Positions 1 to 8,471 of a DNA stretch of 64,000 bases are shown piece by piece (position 1 is the first letter of the stretch; each line of letters begins with the position of its first letter). This DNA comes from CAIQJJ01 sp049325275 (GTDB lineage Bacteria; Chloroflexota; Anaerolineae; Anaerolineales; UBA4823), in the NCBI GenBank assembly GCA_049325275.1, contig JBMOLU010000050.1, positions 124,001 through 188,000 on the forward strand. The letters run 5' to 3'. The position numbers and the translations under genes were made by a program. The notes under the pieces were generated by a model. It was not told the origin of the DNA and did not search any database. It saw only the letters and a program-made list of their open reading frames with translations.

Positions 1-171
1 CCATAAACTGGCAAACAAAGATGCGGGTTGCGCGGACAACTGGCTGGCAGTCTTTGGACCGGGTTGTGCCGCGATCGCGGGTTGGCTGCCCAGGGCAAAG
101 CCCGTGGCCAGCAGCAGGATGACAGGCAGGCACAGCAATAAAATAATCTGGCTGCGAGTTTTAGAAAACAT
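1..171 (-). CDS. N-terminal part of an unidentified secreted protein (runs off the left edge)
   Basis: Only the first 57 codons are in the window. The start ATG (171 down to 169) is preceded by GGAGG seven bases upstream. The peptide begins MFSKTRSQIILLLCLPVI and continues with a hydrophobic core ending in GFALGSQPAIAAQP, which is a standard Sec signal peptide with a likely cleavage after AIA. Nothing of the mature domain is visible, so no function can be given. Confidence 0.7.
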   Translation of the reverse strand, partial: MFSKTRSQIILLLCLPVILLLATGFALGSQPAIAAQPGPKTASQLSAQPASLFASLW

Positions 172-526
172 AATGGATCCTCCATTCATAGACGATGAAA
201 GTCACGGCTATCGCAGGCTTTCGGAGCTTCATGAAAAGACGTATTCCTTTCGCATACGGCGGCAATTGATGCCATCCCATCCAGGCCCGGTAGCCATTCA
301 AAAACCATGGTTTGTTCGTTGACTCCACATCCCCTGGTAGTGGTCACCAATGCCTAAACGCTTACGTTATCACTGTACCGAATTTGATGGACAAATTCAA
401 GTGGCAATTTGATAAATATCACTGTTTTTGTCTTAAAATTTTATATATCTATACAAGTCCCCACTGAATTTTGCACGCCTGTGCCGGTGAAGCACCTTGC
501 TGGGTAACAGAAGCCGCACTGCTCGA
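172..526. other. intergenic region
   Basis: A/T-rich stretch (especially 360-460) between the divergent secreted-protein start and the ABC remnant. Apart from the putative minus-strand promoter, no gene, RNA or repeat is recognisable. Confidence 0.5.
372..400 (-). promoter_or_regulatory. putative sigma-70-type promoter for the secreted protein
   Basis: Read on the minus strand there is TTGAAT, a 17-base spacer, and TACAGT, followed by an A/T-rich leader of about 200 bases to the start codon at 171. Spacing is ideal but the hexamers are only partial matches, so this is tentative. Confidence 0.35.
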
Positions 527-964
527 TCAACGGCTGGTGTGTGCCCTGTTTCGGCGCTTTCGCCGTCTTTGCCTACCTGCAAGCTCTCGGCCTCGCCGAG
601 CGTGCAGGTAGGCGATGGGCGATGACAAAGCTCCCTTGTTTTCCATCAGGTGCGGGAGCGCTCGCTGAATGCGCGTTTCGGTACGCGTGTCCACACTGCT
701 GGTGGCCTCGTCAAGCAGGATGGCGCCGGCGATGACCAGCATCCCGTTTTGGCCCTGGCTCAGGTTGCTGGCGCGTTCGGGCAGGCGGGCCTGGTAACCC
801 TGGCGATGCTGGTGGATGAAGTGGTCGGCATCGGCCATTGGGGTGGCGCGGATGCATTTCTCGTCGCTGGCATCCAACCGGCCGTAACCGATATTTTCCG
901 TGACGGTACCGGAAAACAGGAAGGCGCTCTTGACTTTAAAAGTACAATATGTTATTAATAACAC
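527..964 (-). pseudogene. decayed ABC-exporter nucleotide-binding domain remnant
   Basis: The translated minus strand resembles the second half of an ABC exporter NBD of the MsbA/LmrA type. It has a Q-loop segment (FLFSGTVTENIGYG), a helical segment (ADADHFIHQ), an ABC signature LSQGQ, and a Walker B/D-loop LLDEATSSVDTRTE. Walker A, the transmembrane domain and a proper H-loop are missing, and residues between LSQGQ and Walker B are deleted. The C-terminus runs into an Arg-rich tail in what looks like the wrong frame. No ribosome-binding site precedes it. It is best read as a remnant of a once complete transporter gene. Confidence 0.75.
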
Positions 965-1065
965 AGTTATAAGTAACTGCTGCGCCAGGTGTTCGCCTTG
1001 CTCGCTCGCTGGCGCCTGGCGGGCTTGACGAGCCAGGAGACTCGCTCACGAAGAAAGGTTTTTGA

Positions 1066-1599
1066 ATGGCATCCAACCCTGTTGTTCCCTCCTCACACGC
1101 TGAAGCCATGCAACCGCTTTCGCACCCGGCAACCGGCAGCCCGGCCCGGCCGGGCAAGCTGGCATTGTACGCCCATAACGGTGGCCGGATTGGCGTCATG
1201 GCAGAAGTAAGCACAGTAACCGAAGCGGCCAGCCGTACACCGGCCTTTGCAAGCTTCGTGCACGAAATTACGCTTCAGATCGCCGCCGCTGCGCCGTCCT
1301 ATGTTTCCGACGAAGAGATTCCGCCGGAGACCCTGGTGCATATGGCGCAGGAAGCATCGGACAGGGCGCGCCGCGCCGGGAAGCCCGAACGGATTGTTGC
1401 GAAAATCGTCGCCGGTGTGCTTGAAAAGTACAAAAACGAGCACGTTCTCATGCGCCAGCCCTACATCCGGGACGAAAGCATTTGCATTGCCCACTGCCTG
1501 GCGCAGATTTGTGACGAACTTGGAGAAAACATCGTCGTGCGGCGTTTTCTCCGTTGGGAGATTGGCCCGCAAAGCGAGCAAGGAGAAGCGCCCCAGTGA
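1066..1599 (+). CDS. EF-Ts-derived protein lacking the UBA domain and TDFV motif
   Basis: A 177-residue protein whose residues about 35-170 follow the short (Thermus-type) elongation factor Ts core. Visible matches are YAHNGGRIGVMAEV, an HEITLQIAA helix, PSYVSDEEIP, GKPERIVAKIVAG, a QPYIRDES segment (QPFVKD in true EF-Ts) and GENIVVRRFLRWEIG at the end. The N-terminal UBA domain that binds EF-Tu is replaced by about 30 low-complexity residues. The signature TDFVARNE reads TEAASRTP, so the Asp-Phe pair that disrupts the EF-Tu Mg site is gone. The start ATG has GAAAGG upstream. It overlaps the next gene by four bases (GTGA), so it is translated in an operon with a hydrolase and a DUF4180 protein. 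A nucleotide-exchange role is unlikely; the true function is unknown. The intact reading frame and coupling argue against a plain pseudogene. Confidence 0.8.
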   Translation: MASNPVVPSSHAEAMQPLSHPATGSPARPGKLALYAHNGGRIGVMAEVSTVTEAASRTPAFASFVHEITLQIAAAAPSYVSDEEIPPETLVHMAQEASDRARRAGKPERIVAKIVAGVLEKYKNEHVLMRQPYIRDESICIAHCLAQICDELGENIVVRRFLRWEIGPQSEQGEAPQ

Positions 1600-2474
1600 A
1601 CACAAAACCCGTTTACAAATCTCCCGCCGGAAAAAGGGCGATCCTGGCGCGCTACGATGAATTTCTGGCGCGCTGGCCTGTTCCTTATGAGACCGCCACG
1701 ATCCCCACCCGCCACGGGGAGACCTTCGTCATCGCCAGCGGCGAGAAGTCCGCGCCACCTCTGGTGCTCTTGCATGGCTCGGCGTCGAATGCCGTTTCGT
1801 GGGGTGGGGATGTGTTGGAATACAGCCGGCATTTCCGCGTCTACGCCGTCGATCTGCCGGGCGAACCGGGGCGAAGCAGCGAGAATCGCCCGAGCTGGCA
1901 CAACCTGGATTTTGCCGAGTGGCTGGAAGACGTGCTCGACGGCCTTGCGGTCCCAACCGCTTCTCTGTTGGGAATCTCGCAGGGTGGCTGGACGGCGATT
2001 CGCTTTGCAGCCATTCACCCACAGCGCGTCGACCGGTTGGTTTTGTTGACTCCGGTGGGGATCGTTCCGATGCGGATTTCCATCCTCTTGAAAGGGATGT
2101 TATTCGCCGCATTCGGCAAGTGGGCTGGGGCCGCCGGCTTGGGACGTCTCTTTGGCGATCAGCCGGTTCACCCGGAGGTGGCGGAGTTCTTGCAGATCAT
2201 CCGAGATAACTTCAATATTCGCATCGAGAAAGGTTACCTGTTCTCGGACGATGAATTGAAGCGCCTGGCAATGCCGACCTTGTTTATCGGCGGCGCGCAA
2301 GAGATGTTTTTCGATATCGAGAAGGCTGCCCGGCGGTTGCGAGGGCTTGTGCCGCAGTTCAGCGCCTCCATTCTCGAAGGCATGGGGCATGCCCTGATCG
2401 GCCTGGCGCCGCAGATCGTGCCGTTTTTGCTCGATCCATCTTGCTATTTCAGAAAGGAAGTCCATCAAGAATGA
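1596..2474 (+). CDS. alpha/beta-fold hydrolase
   Basis: A 292-residue alpha/beta hydrolase. The GTG start at 1596 overlaps the previous stop (GTGA) and has AAGGAG about 10 bases upstream; the in-frame ATG at 1554 lies inside the previous gene and lacks a site. Motifs include the oxyanion segment VLLHGSASNAVSW, the nucleophile elbow GISQGG (Ser128) and the catalytic His in GMGHALIG (His265). The usual acid position after strand 6 reads GGAQEMFFD, where Glu or the following Asp could serve. There is no signal peptide, so it is cytosolic. Substrate cannot be told. It is the middle gene of a three-gene operon with four-base overlaps on both sides. Confidence 0.85.
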   Translation: MNTKPVYKSPAGKRAILARYDEFLARWPVPYETATIPTRHGETFVIASGEKSAPPLVLLHGSASNAVSWGGDVLEYSRHFRVYAVDLPGEPGRSSENRPSWHNLDFAEWLEDVLDGLAVPTASLLGISQGGWTAIRFAAIHPQRVDRLVLLTPVGIVPMRISILLKGMLFAAFGKWAGAAGLGRLFGDQPVHPEVAEFLQIIRDNFNIRIEKGYLFSDDELKRLAMPTLFIGGAQEMFFDIEKAARRLRGLVPQFSASILEGMGHALIGLAPQIVPFLLDPSCYFRKEVHQE

Positions 2475-2833
2475 CGTACACGTTAATCGAACAAAACGGA
2501 AAGACCTATCTCGAGTGCCTGCCGGGCATGGCGCCTATCGCCGGCGAGCGTGATGCCCTCGATCTGGTCGCCTTGTGCGGCGAACACGAGATGCATCGCC
2601 TCCTGTTGCATGGCATCCACTTGCCACCGGCCTTTTTCGACCTCAAGACCGGCCTGGCCGGCGAAGTGCTGCTCAAATTCAGCAACTACCGCATCAAAGT
2701 GGCCGCCGTGGTAACGCCCGATCAGGTCGGTACGGGCCGTTTTGCCGAGATGGCGATGGAGTCGAACCACTTCGATGAGTTTGGTGTCTTTTACGCCCGC
2801 CCGGCTGCCGAACGGTGGCTGCTGCGCGATTGA
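2471..2833 (+). CDS. DUF4180-family small protein
   Basis: A 120-residue cytosolic protein. Start ATG at 2471 overlaps the hydrolase stop (ATGA), and GAAAGGAAG lies about 12 bases upstream. Its body (DALDLVALCGEHEMHRLLLHG, FFDLKTGLAGEVLLKFSNYRIKVAAV and the C-terminal EFGVFYARPAAERWLL) fits the DUF4180 pattern by eye, a family of no known biochemical role. The tight coupling to the hydrolase and the EF-Ts-like gene is the only functional hint. A terminator-like element follows it. Confidence 0.7.
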   Translation: MTYTLIEQNGKTYLECLPGMAPIAGERDALDLVALCGEHEMHRLLLHGIHLPPAFFDLKTGLAGEVLLKFSNYRIKVAAVVTPDQVGTGRFAEMAMESNHFDEFGVFYARPAAERWLLRD

Positions 2834-2869
2834 GGCGCTATCGGCATTTCTTCTTGCCAGACAAAATAT

Positions 2870-2987
2870 GGCTCTCCCGTTTTCAATGGGGTAGATACCT
2901 AGGCTAGATGTGGGGTGCGATTGGGTGCGAAGCACCCAATCACACCCCACATTCGTGGAACACTTTCCTCCAAAGGCGGAAGATGCC
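2870..2987. mobile_element. MITE-like palindromic element, copy A
   Basis: A 118-bp element. The left end is GGCTCTCCCG and the right end GGCGGAAGATGCC (imperfect inverted repeats). The flanks are caaaatat and aaaaatat, a 7/8 direct repeat. The interior holds a near-perfect 21-bp inverted repeat (2909-2929 with 2932-2952, loop GAA, one mismatch). Related copies lie at 7511, 40267, 44331 and 55773. It has no coding capacity. Confidence 0.7.
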
Positions 2988-3097
2988 AAAAATATGAATC
3001 CAACCGGAAGGGTAGATGGCGTCATTCTGGCGTTTTTGTGGTTTAATTCCTCATCCGCAGCATCATCTCCTCGCGACGCAAAGGCTTCTTCTTTCCC

Positions 3098-4477
3098 ATG
3101 CCCCCTTCCTCCAAATGGTTCATCCTCACCGCCGTCGGCATCGGTACGTTCATGACCGCGTTGGACAGCAGTGTGGTCAACGTGATCTTGCCGACCATAC
3201 GCGAAGCCCTGGGCAGCGATTTCGCCAGCACCGAATGGGTGGTGACGATTTATCTGTTGGTGCTCAGCGGTTTGCTGCTCAGCTTCGGCCGCCTGGGCGA
3301 TCTCTTCGGCCACCGGCGCGTCTACCTGGCCGGTTTTGGTGTCTTCGTGGCCAGTTCGGCGTTGTGCGGGATGGCCCCGTCGATGAGCCTGCTGGTGGCT
3401 TTCCGGGCCATTCAGGCGCTGGGAGCGGCCATGCTGGCCTCCAATTCTCCGGCGATCCTGACGCGCAATTTTCCCGCCGAGCAGCGTGGCCAGGCCCTGG
3501 GGCTTTCGGCGACGATGACCTACCTGGGATTGGTGACCGGGCCTGCCTTTGGCGGTTGGTTGGCGCACGCTTTCGGATGGCAGGCCGTCTTTTATATCAA
3601 CCTGCCGATCGGCCTGCTGGCGCTGGCCTTCAGCCTGCGCTTCATCCCCGACGATCGGCACCGCGCCGACGGCGAGCGTTTCGATCTGGCCGGGGCGATC
3701 CTGTTTACGCTCGGGTTGAGCGCCCTGCTGCTCGGGCTGAACCAGGGACATGCCTGGGGATGGACTTCGTTGCCGGTGATAGGCCTGCTGCTGGCGGCGT
3801 TGGCCCTGCTGGGGGGCTTCGTGGCCGTCGAGCGGCGCGTCGCTGCGCCGATGCTCGATCTGTCGCTTTTCCGTTCGTCGATCTTTTCCTTGACCGTGCT
3901 GAGTGCCATCTTGAACTATATGTGCGTTTACAGCATCATCTTTCTGATGCCGCAGTACCTGATCGATGGGCGCGGTCTCAACACGTCTACCGCCGGCCTG
4001 TTGCTGGCGGCCCAATCGCTGGTGATGGCCGTGGTTGCGCCGATCAGCGGCACGCTCTCGGACCGCTGGGGCACGCGCTGGCCCTCCGTCGCCGGGATGG
4101 CGGTGCTGGCCTTGGGAACCTGGCTGCTTTCGCGCCTGGATGCCGGCGCGGGCTATCCGGTGATCGTTTTCAGCCTGGCGCTGGTGGGCCTCGGCACGGG
4201 GGCTTTCATCTCCCCCAACAACAGTGCCCTGATGGGTGCAGCCCCACGCCACCGCCAGGGAATTGCGGCCGGGGTGCTGGCGACGGCGCGCAGTTTCGGC
4301 ATGGTGATCGGCGCCGGCCTTTCGGGCGCCATCTTTGCCACCGTGTTGGCCGGGAGCGCCGGCGACGGGGTTTTCGACGCCGTGCGCGCCAGTTTCGTCG
4401 TTGCGGCTGCTTTTGCCGGCCTGGGAATCTTGACTTCATTGGGGAGGCCGTATGGATTGGCTCAAACGTCTCTTTAA
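3098..4477 (+). CDS. MFS transporter, DHA2 (14-TMS drug exporter) type
   Basis: A 459-residue polytopic membrane protein of the major facilitator superfamily. The first helix carries the DHA2 hallmark ALDSSVVNVILPTI. The loop 2-3 motif reads GRLGDLFGHRRV. Motif C in helix 5 is present as LGLVTGPAFGGWLA. Fourteen hydrophobic stretches can be placed, typical of proton-driven multidrug exporters such as EmrB/QacA, although the protein is slightly short for that group. The start at 3098 has no convincing ribosome-binding site but puts the first helix at the right distance from the N-terminus. It overlaps the patatin gene by 26 bases, so the two are probably co-expressed. The actual substrate is unknown. 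Confidence 0.88.
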   Translation: MPPSSKWFILTAVGIGTFMTALDSSVVNVILPTIREALGSDFASTEWVVTIYLLVLSGLLLSFGRLGDLFGHRRVYLAGFGVFVASSALCGMAPSMSLLVAFRAIQALGAAMLASNSPAILTRNFPAEQRGQALGLSATMTYLGLVTGPAFGGWLAHAFGWQAVFYINLPIGLLALAFSLRFIPDDRHRADGERFDLAGAILFTLGLSALLLGLNQGHAWGWTSLPVIGLLLAALALLGGFVAVERRVAAPMLDLSLFRSSIFSLTVLSAILNYMCVYSIIFLMPQYLIDGRGLNTSTAGLLLAAQSLVMAVVAPISGTLSDRWGTRWPSVAGMAVLALGTWLLSRLDAGAGYPVIVFSLALVGLGTGAFISPNNSALMGAAPRHRQGIAAGVLATARSFGMVIGAGLSGAIFATVLAGSAGDGVFDAVRASFVVAAAFAGLGILTSLGRPYGLAQTSL

Positions 4478-5309
4478 ACCATCTCCCCCCAAGAAACCCC
4501 GCCGCCTCGGCCTGGCCCTGGGCGGCGGTGGCGCGCGTGGGCTGGCGCACATCGGCGTGATCAAGGTGCTGGAACAGGCCGGCCTGCGCGTCGACATGGC
4601 GGCCGGCGCCAGCATCGGCGGGGTGGTCGCTGCGGCCTACGCAGCCGGGAAAACGCCGGCAGAAATGGAAGCGCTGGCTTACCAGTACGCCGACCGCCGT
4701 ACGTTGCTCGGCCTGCTGGACCCTGCCCCATTCAACCCCAGCTTTTTGCAGGGCAAGCGCATCCGTGATGTGCTGAGCGGTTTCATCGGCCACGGGCTTA
4801 CATTTGCCGACACGCGTTTTCCGATTGCCCTGACGGCCACCGACCTGCCGCGCGGTGCACCGGTGGTGGTGCGTGACGGCCCGTTGATCGATGCGGTCAT
4901 GGCTACCTCGGCGCTGCCTGGCCTGTGGCCGCCCGTCTGCATCCACGGTTGCCAGCTGGCGGACGGCGGCCTGACGGACAATATCCCGGTGAATGTCCTG
5001 CGCCGGATGGGGGCGGACGTGGTGGTCGCGGTGCGTGTGGCCCCCTGTTTCCCCCGTCAGGATGCCACCATCCTCGACGTGCCGCTGCTTCCCGACTTTG
5101 GCGATCGCTTTTACCACTCGATTCTGATTCTGTCAGACGCTTTGACCAGCTACCAGCTGGAAAAATACCCCCCCGACGTGCTGATCACACCGCAGATCCC
5201 CGACTGTGTCTGGCTGCTCGGTTTCGACCAGCCCGAAGCCGCCATTCGGGCCGGCGAAGAAGCCGCCCGCGAAGCGCTGCCGGCGATCCGGGCCGCATTG
5301 GGAAATTAA
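4452..5309 (+). CDS. patatin-like phospholipase (RssA/NTE family)
   Basis: A 285-residue patatin-family lipid acyl hydrolase. All catalytic elements are visible: the glycine-rich oxyanion loop LALGGGGARGLAHIG, the nucleophile motif GASIGG (Ser54), and the catalytic-dyad Asp in LADGGLTDNIP (Asp171). There is no signal peptide or membrane segment. The size fits the stand-alone RssA-like bacterial proteins. The gene begins inside the end of the MFS gene. It is likely a cytosolic phospholipase or lysophospholipase acting on membrane lipids; the physiological substrate is unknown. Confidence 0.9.
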   Translation: MDWLKRLFKPSPPKKPRRLGLALGGGGARGLAHIGVIKVLEQAGLRVDMAAGASIGGVVAAAYAAGKTPAEMEALAYQYADRRTLLGLLDPAPFNPSFLQGKRIRDVLSGFIGHGLTFADTRFPIALTATDLPRGAPVVVRDGPLIDAVMATSALPGLWPPVCIHGCQLADGGLTDNIPVNVLRRMGADVVVAVRVAPCFPRQDATILDVPLLPDFGDRFYHSILILSDALTSYQLEKYPPDVLITPQIPDCVWLLGFDQPEAAIRAGEEAAREALPAIRAALGN

Positions 5310-5347
5310 CGGCGAAGCCCTCGAAGCTGCTTCTTCGCTGCCCGTTT

Positions 5348-7405
5348 TTACGTCTTCACGGCCGGCTCGAGGCGCGTGTCCCCATCAACGTACAAGGCAT
5401 ACAGCAGGCCCATCACATTGTGGTGCTGCTCGAGGAACTCCTTGCGCAGGGCCAGGAAAATCTCACCCAGCGTTTCGCCGCGCAAGAAGCGGTCGAAGAA
5501 ACGCTCCGCCCAGTGCACGGCGAACAGCGCCGGGGTTTCCACTTCCGTACCGATTACGCCGCGCGCGCCCTTCGACATGAAATAAGGCACGAAGCCATCG
5601 TACACCAACGGCGAAAGCTGCGCCGACTCGCAGGCGTTGATGAAAACCAACGGCGCGCTGCGCAGTTGATCGTCCGGCGGCGCGAAGAGATTCAGATCGT
5701 CGAGGGTCAGGCTGCCGTGCCCGCTGAGCACCAGCCTCGATTTCGACACACCGCCGCTTTCGTCCACGTCTTGCGAGATGCCGTGGCAGTAGAAGTAGAG
5801 CACCTGGTCAGGGGTGTCCGGGTTGGCCAGAGCGCGGGTGACTTCGTCGGCGGTCTGGCGGGTGACCAGGGAGACGCGTGCCCCGTTAGCCTGGAGCGTT
5901 TGCCAGTAGTTGAGTTGCGAGCCGATCAGGGGGGCGCCCATGTCTTTGTCGATATCGCCGTTGACGTTCAGGCCCACCGCCAGCCCGCGGCTGCCGTCCA
6001 TGCGGTTATCGGTGACGCTCAGGCTTTGCTGCAAGGGGATGTGCTCGATGATGTGTTTCAGGCCGAGAAAGAACTCCGGCCGGATATCGTCCGGATCGAA
6101 GCGGTCGGCCATGTAGAGCAGCCCCCAGGGCAGGACGAAGTCTTGTGAGAAGATTTGAATCTTCAACCTGTCCTTTTGGGCCAGCTGGCGCAGCTTGCGG
6201 CCCAGGTTCTTGCTCTGCTCGTCGGCTGACGGGCCGAAGAAGATGCGCTGGTACAGGCGGAAGCCGGCCTCGGCCAATTGTTGCAGGGCGAACGCATGAA
6301 TTTCGCAAGGGATGTCGATGGCCTGCTGGTAGAAACGGTGTTTGTCTTCCTCGTAGTCGACCAGCGCTTGCAGCTTCTCGCGTACCTGGTTGGTGATGTC
6401 TTTCAGTTCGGGCAGTTTGAGCGGCAGGATGGCGGTGGCAGCCACGCCCGGCGCAATCAAGACCAGTTGGAAGGCTGACCCGGTGTTGAGGATCGTCAAG
6501 CTGACGTCGCGCGGCTGGACGCCAAAGGCCGCTTCCACGTCCCGGCCGAGCGTGGTGGCCTGGAAGAGCGCCCCAACATAGAACCTGAGCGCCATCACCT
6601 GGACGAAATTGCCATCTTTCAGGAAGATGGCGTTGATCTGGCATTCGCCCTCATGGCGTGGTTCCATCAGGAAGGCGGCCTTGTTCCTCGATTTGCCCGT
6701 GCGCGGCACGAGCAGGGTCTTTTCCTGTTCGCCGAAGAAGTCGAAATCTTCCGATTCCAGGCGCACGGTGATTTTGACGAGCTGTTCACCTTCCTGGAAT
6801 GGGTAGGCAAACGCCGCGCCCTTGGTGGCGATCGCCGTGGCGCGCAGTTCCAGGTCCACGTCGAAGCTCAGGGTGTAAACTTCCCCATTTTGCAGGGGCT
6901 TGGCGGCCGGGTCGAAGTTTTTTTCGCTGCTATCTTTCAGTTCGACATTGATATAACGCTTTTGCGGCGCATTGGCTTCGATCGTTTCACCGGCGCTTTC
7001 TTCGACGCCAAGTTTATGCAGCCCCTTTTCACCGGACGCTTCCATCTTTGGGGTGCCGCCGCGAAAGACGACGCCGCCGATTTCAAGGGCCAGGAAATCT
7101 CCCGCTGTCGAGAGGATCACCAGCGGTTGGTTTGCCTTGAGTGCTTTGACGCGTTCGTGGACGTCCGGCGCGTCTTCGGCGCACGTGTCGGTAAGGTGAG
7201 GGGCAAAGACATTGGCGGGAACCTCTCTCAGGGGCACGCCGAGTTTCTTCCACATCGATAACTTGCGTTTCAGATCGCCGGGTTTGATGACCGCATAGCA
7301 CCCATCGCCAAAATGAATGACGATGTATTGCGCGTTTCCCGCCTGTTCCAGGGCCTGCTGGCCGGTTTGCGAATCTTCGACCAGGAGATAGGACGCGTTT
7401 GCCAT
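5348..7405 (-). CDS. CHAT-domain protein (putative caspase-like cysteine protease)
   Basis: A 685-residue protein with a C-terminal CHAT domain (about residues 400-680). The catalytic dyad is intact: His541 in FYCHGIS and Cys592 in INACESAQ. The middle region carries the usual pre-CHAT segment (EAGFRLYQRIFFG, then FVLPWGLLYMADRF). The N-terminal 350 residues contain beta-rich segments with no family I recognise and no TPR repeats. The ATG at 7405 was chosen because GGAGG lies just upstream; an ATG at 7441 would place that site inside the gene. It is convergent with the patatin gene. CHAT proteins are peptidases activated by partner proteins, but no partner is evident here. Confidence 0.85.
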   Translation of the reverse strand: MANASYLLVEDSQTGQQALEQAGNAQYIVIHFGDGCYAVIKPGDLKRKLSMWKKLGVPLREVPANVFAPHLTDTCAEDAPDVHERVKALKANQPLVILSTAGDFLALEIGGVVFRGGTPKMEASGEKGLHKLGVEESAGETIEANAPQKRYINVELKDSSEKNFDPAAKPLQNGEVYTLSFDVDLELRATAIATKGAAFAYPFQEGEQLVKITVRLESEDFDFFGEQEKTLLVPRTGKSRNKAAFLMEPRHEGECQINAIFLKDGNFVQVMALRFYVGALFQATTLGRDVEAAFGVQPRDVSLTILNTGSAFQLVLIAPGVAATAILPLKLPELKDITNQVREKLQALVDYEEDKHRFYQQAIDIPCEIHAFALQQLAEAGFRLYQRIFFGPSADEQSKNLGRKLRQLAQKDRLKIQIFSQDFVLPWGLLYMADRFDPDDIRPEFFLGLKHIIEHIPLQQSLSVTDNRMDGSRGLAVGLNVNGDIDKDMGAPLIGSQLNYWQTLQANGARVSLVTRQTADEVTRALANPDTPDQVLYFYCHGISQDVDESGGVSKSRLVLSGHGSLTLDDLNLFAPPDDQLRSAPLVFINACESAQLSPLVYDGFVPYFMSKGARGVIGTEVETPALFAVHWAERFFDRFLRGETLGEIFLALRKEFLEQHHNVMGLLYALYVDGDTRLEPAVKT

Positions 7406-7510
7406 GTTTGCCTCCATACATGCCTTATGGCAGGTTAGCATTGCCTGCCCCTGCCCCAGATTGATGAAGAATTGGGCCGTTTCTAAAATTGTAGCACGAA
7501 AGAAAAATCA

Positions 7511-7563
7511 GGGTCTTCCGGGTTGAGTGTGAAGAATCCTTTCACGGCAAAGCCGGGAGAGCC
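7511..7563. mobile_element. MITE-like palindromic element, copy B
   Basis: A 53-bp short form without the internal long hairpin. The ends are GGGTCTTCC and GGGAGAGCC (imperfect inverted repeats). The flanks are the perfect 8-bp direct repeats AAAAATCA (7503-7510 and 7564-7571), which look like a target-site duplication. It sits upstream of the CHAT gene in a 300-bp gap (7406-7717) that holds nothing else recognisable. Confidence 0.72.
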
Positions 7564-7717
7564 AAAAATCATTGTCCCGAAACTGAAATGGACCTAACAG
7601 CTCCCGTCGTTGACACCCATTTTTGCTTGTGCTAAACTTTTTTTGTCGATGCCTTTGCAAGGGTTGACTGGACTTGTCAAAAGCCAACTGCCTGCTCAAG
7701 CAATTGGAAGCCGGTAA

Positions 7718-7885
7718 AGCGGGCTGCCAGCAGTTGAAGGATACGGCCAACAGCTTTACCAGGTGCTGTTCGTGCCGCCGGTCGAGCGCCGTTATCGCAA
7801 AAGCCTGTGGCATGGCGCTGCACGCTTGCGCGTCGATCCGCCCGGGCTAACCCGTCTGTCCTGGGAGTTTCTCTGCGATCTGTAA
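7718..7885 (+). pseudogene. fragment of a second CHAT protein
   Basis: The reading frame encodes a stretch including YGQQLYQVLFVPP, RRYRKSLWHGAARL and LRVDPPGLTRLSWEFLCDL and then stops (TAA 7883-7885). This is the segment that normally leads into a CHAT domain. The catalytic domain itself is absent, there is no start codon or ribosome-binding site, and a stop lies just upstream. It is a remnant, on the opposite strand to the intact CHAT gene nearby. Confidence 0.6.
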
Positions 7886-7886
7886 G

Positions 7887-8426
7887 ATGGCGTCTATATC
7901 ACACTCTCACCGCACGCGCCTTTCGTGCACTGCGTTTCTGGTGGGGGTGAAGCGTCTCTGGCTGGCGTTGGCCGTCAAGCTGGAGTATGCCAATGCCGTG
8001 TACCGGATGGGCATTGCCCGCTACCGCCAGGGGACGATGGCGGCAGCCCGCCATGCGGGCGTCTCTCAGCAGACTTTAGGCAGTGATGGTATCATATCTT
8101 CAGACCTCTGGCGCGTTGCCGGCAATCTGGCAAACGGCATTCACGTTGTCTCTTACTTTCATCCGGAAGATGACCGGCCACAAATACAACAGTTCGTCCA
8201 GGCTTTCGAAGAATGTTATGGCACCCGCCCTGATGTGTGGGCCGCTCAGGTCTGTAACGCCATTGAACTGTTGGCGTATGCGATCGAAACGGCTGGCACC
8301 CTCAATTCGCAGAAAGTGGCAGCCCTTTTGCGTGGCGCCATGGATTGGCCCGGCGTAACCGGTCCGCATACGTTTGATGCGAAGGGAGATGTCACCTCGA
8401 AACCAGTTATTTTAACGGTAGCGTAA
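7887..8426 (+). pseudogene. C-terminal fragment of a branched-chain-amino-acid-type ABC substrate-binding protein
   Basis: A 179-codon frame. From about codon 50 it matches the last third of a Leu/Ile/Val-type periplasmic binding protein (Peripla_BP_6): an LGSDG segment, then a fold segment HVVSYFHPEDDRPQIQQFV, then FEECYGTRPDVWAAQVCNAIEL and a terminal GPHTFDAKGDV. The first 50 codons look unrelated, and there is no signal peptide, lipobox or ribosome-binding site. The N-terminal two thirds of the binding protein are missing. This is a truncated remnant fused to non-homologous sequence. Confidence 0.65.
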
Positions 8427-8471
8427 GACGGACAGTTCAACTATCGTGAACGTTTCGAAAAGAAGTGATTT

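Noticed and set aside
2483..4252. 589-codon open frame on the minus strand, opposite the DUF4180 and MFS genes
   Set aside because: The product is Gln/Arg/His-rich with no fold, and it is fully antisense to a clear DHA2 transporter; a by-product of G/C-rich codon use.
4452..7405. Anti-phage defence island (patatin plus CHAT effector)
   Set aside because: No CD-NTase, Cas, sensor NLR or other defence gene is adjacent, the two genes are convergent, and the patatin gene is coupled to an exporter. The combination is probably coincidental.
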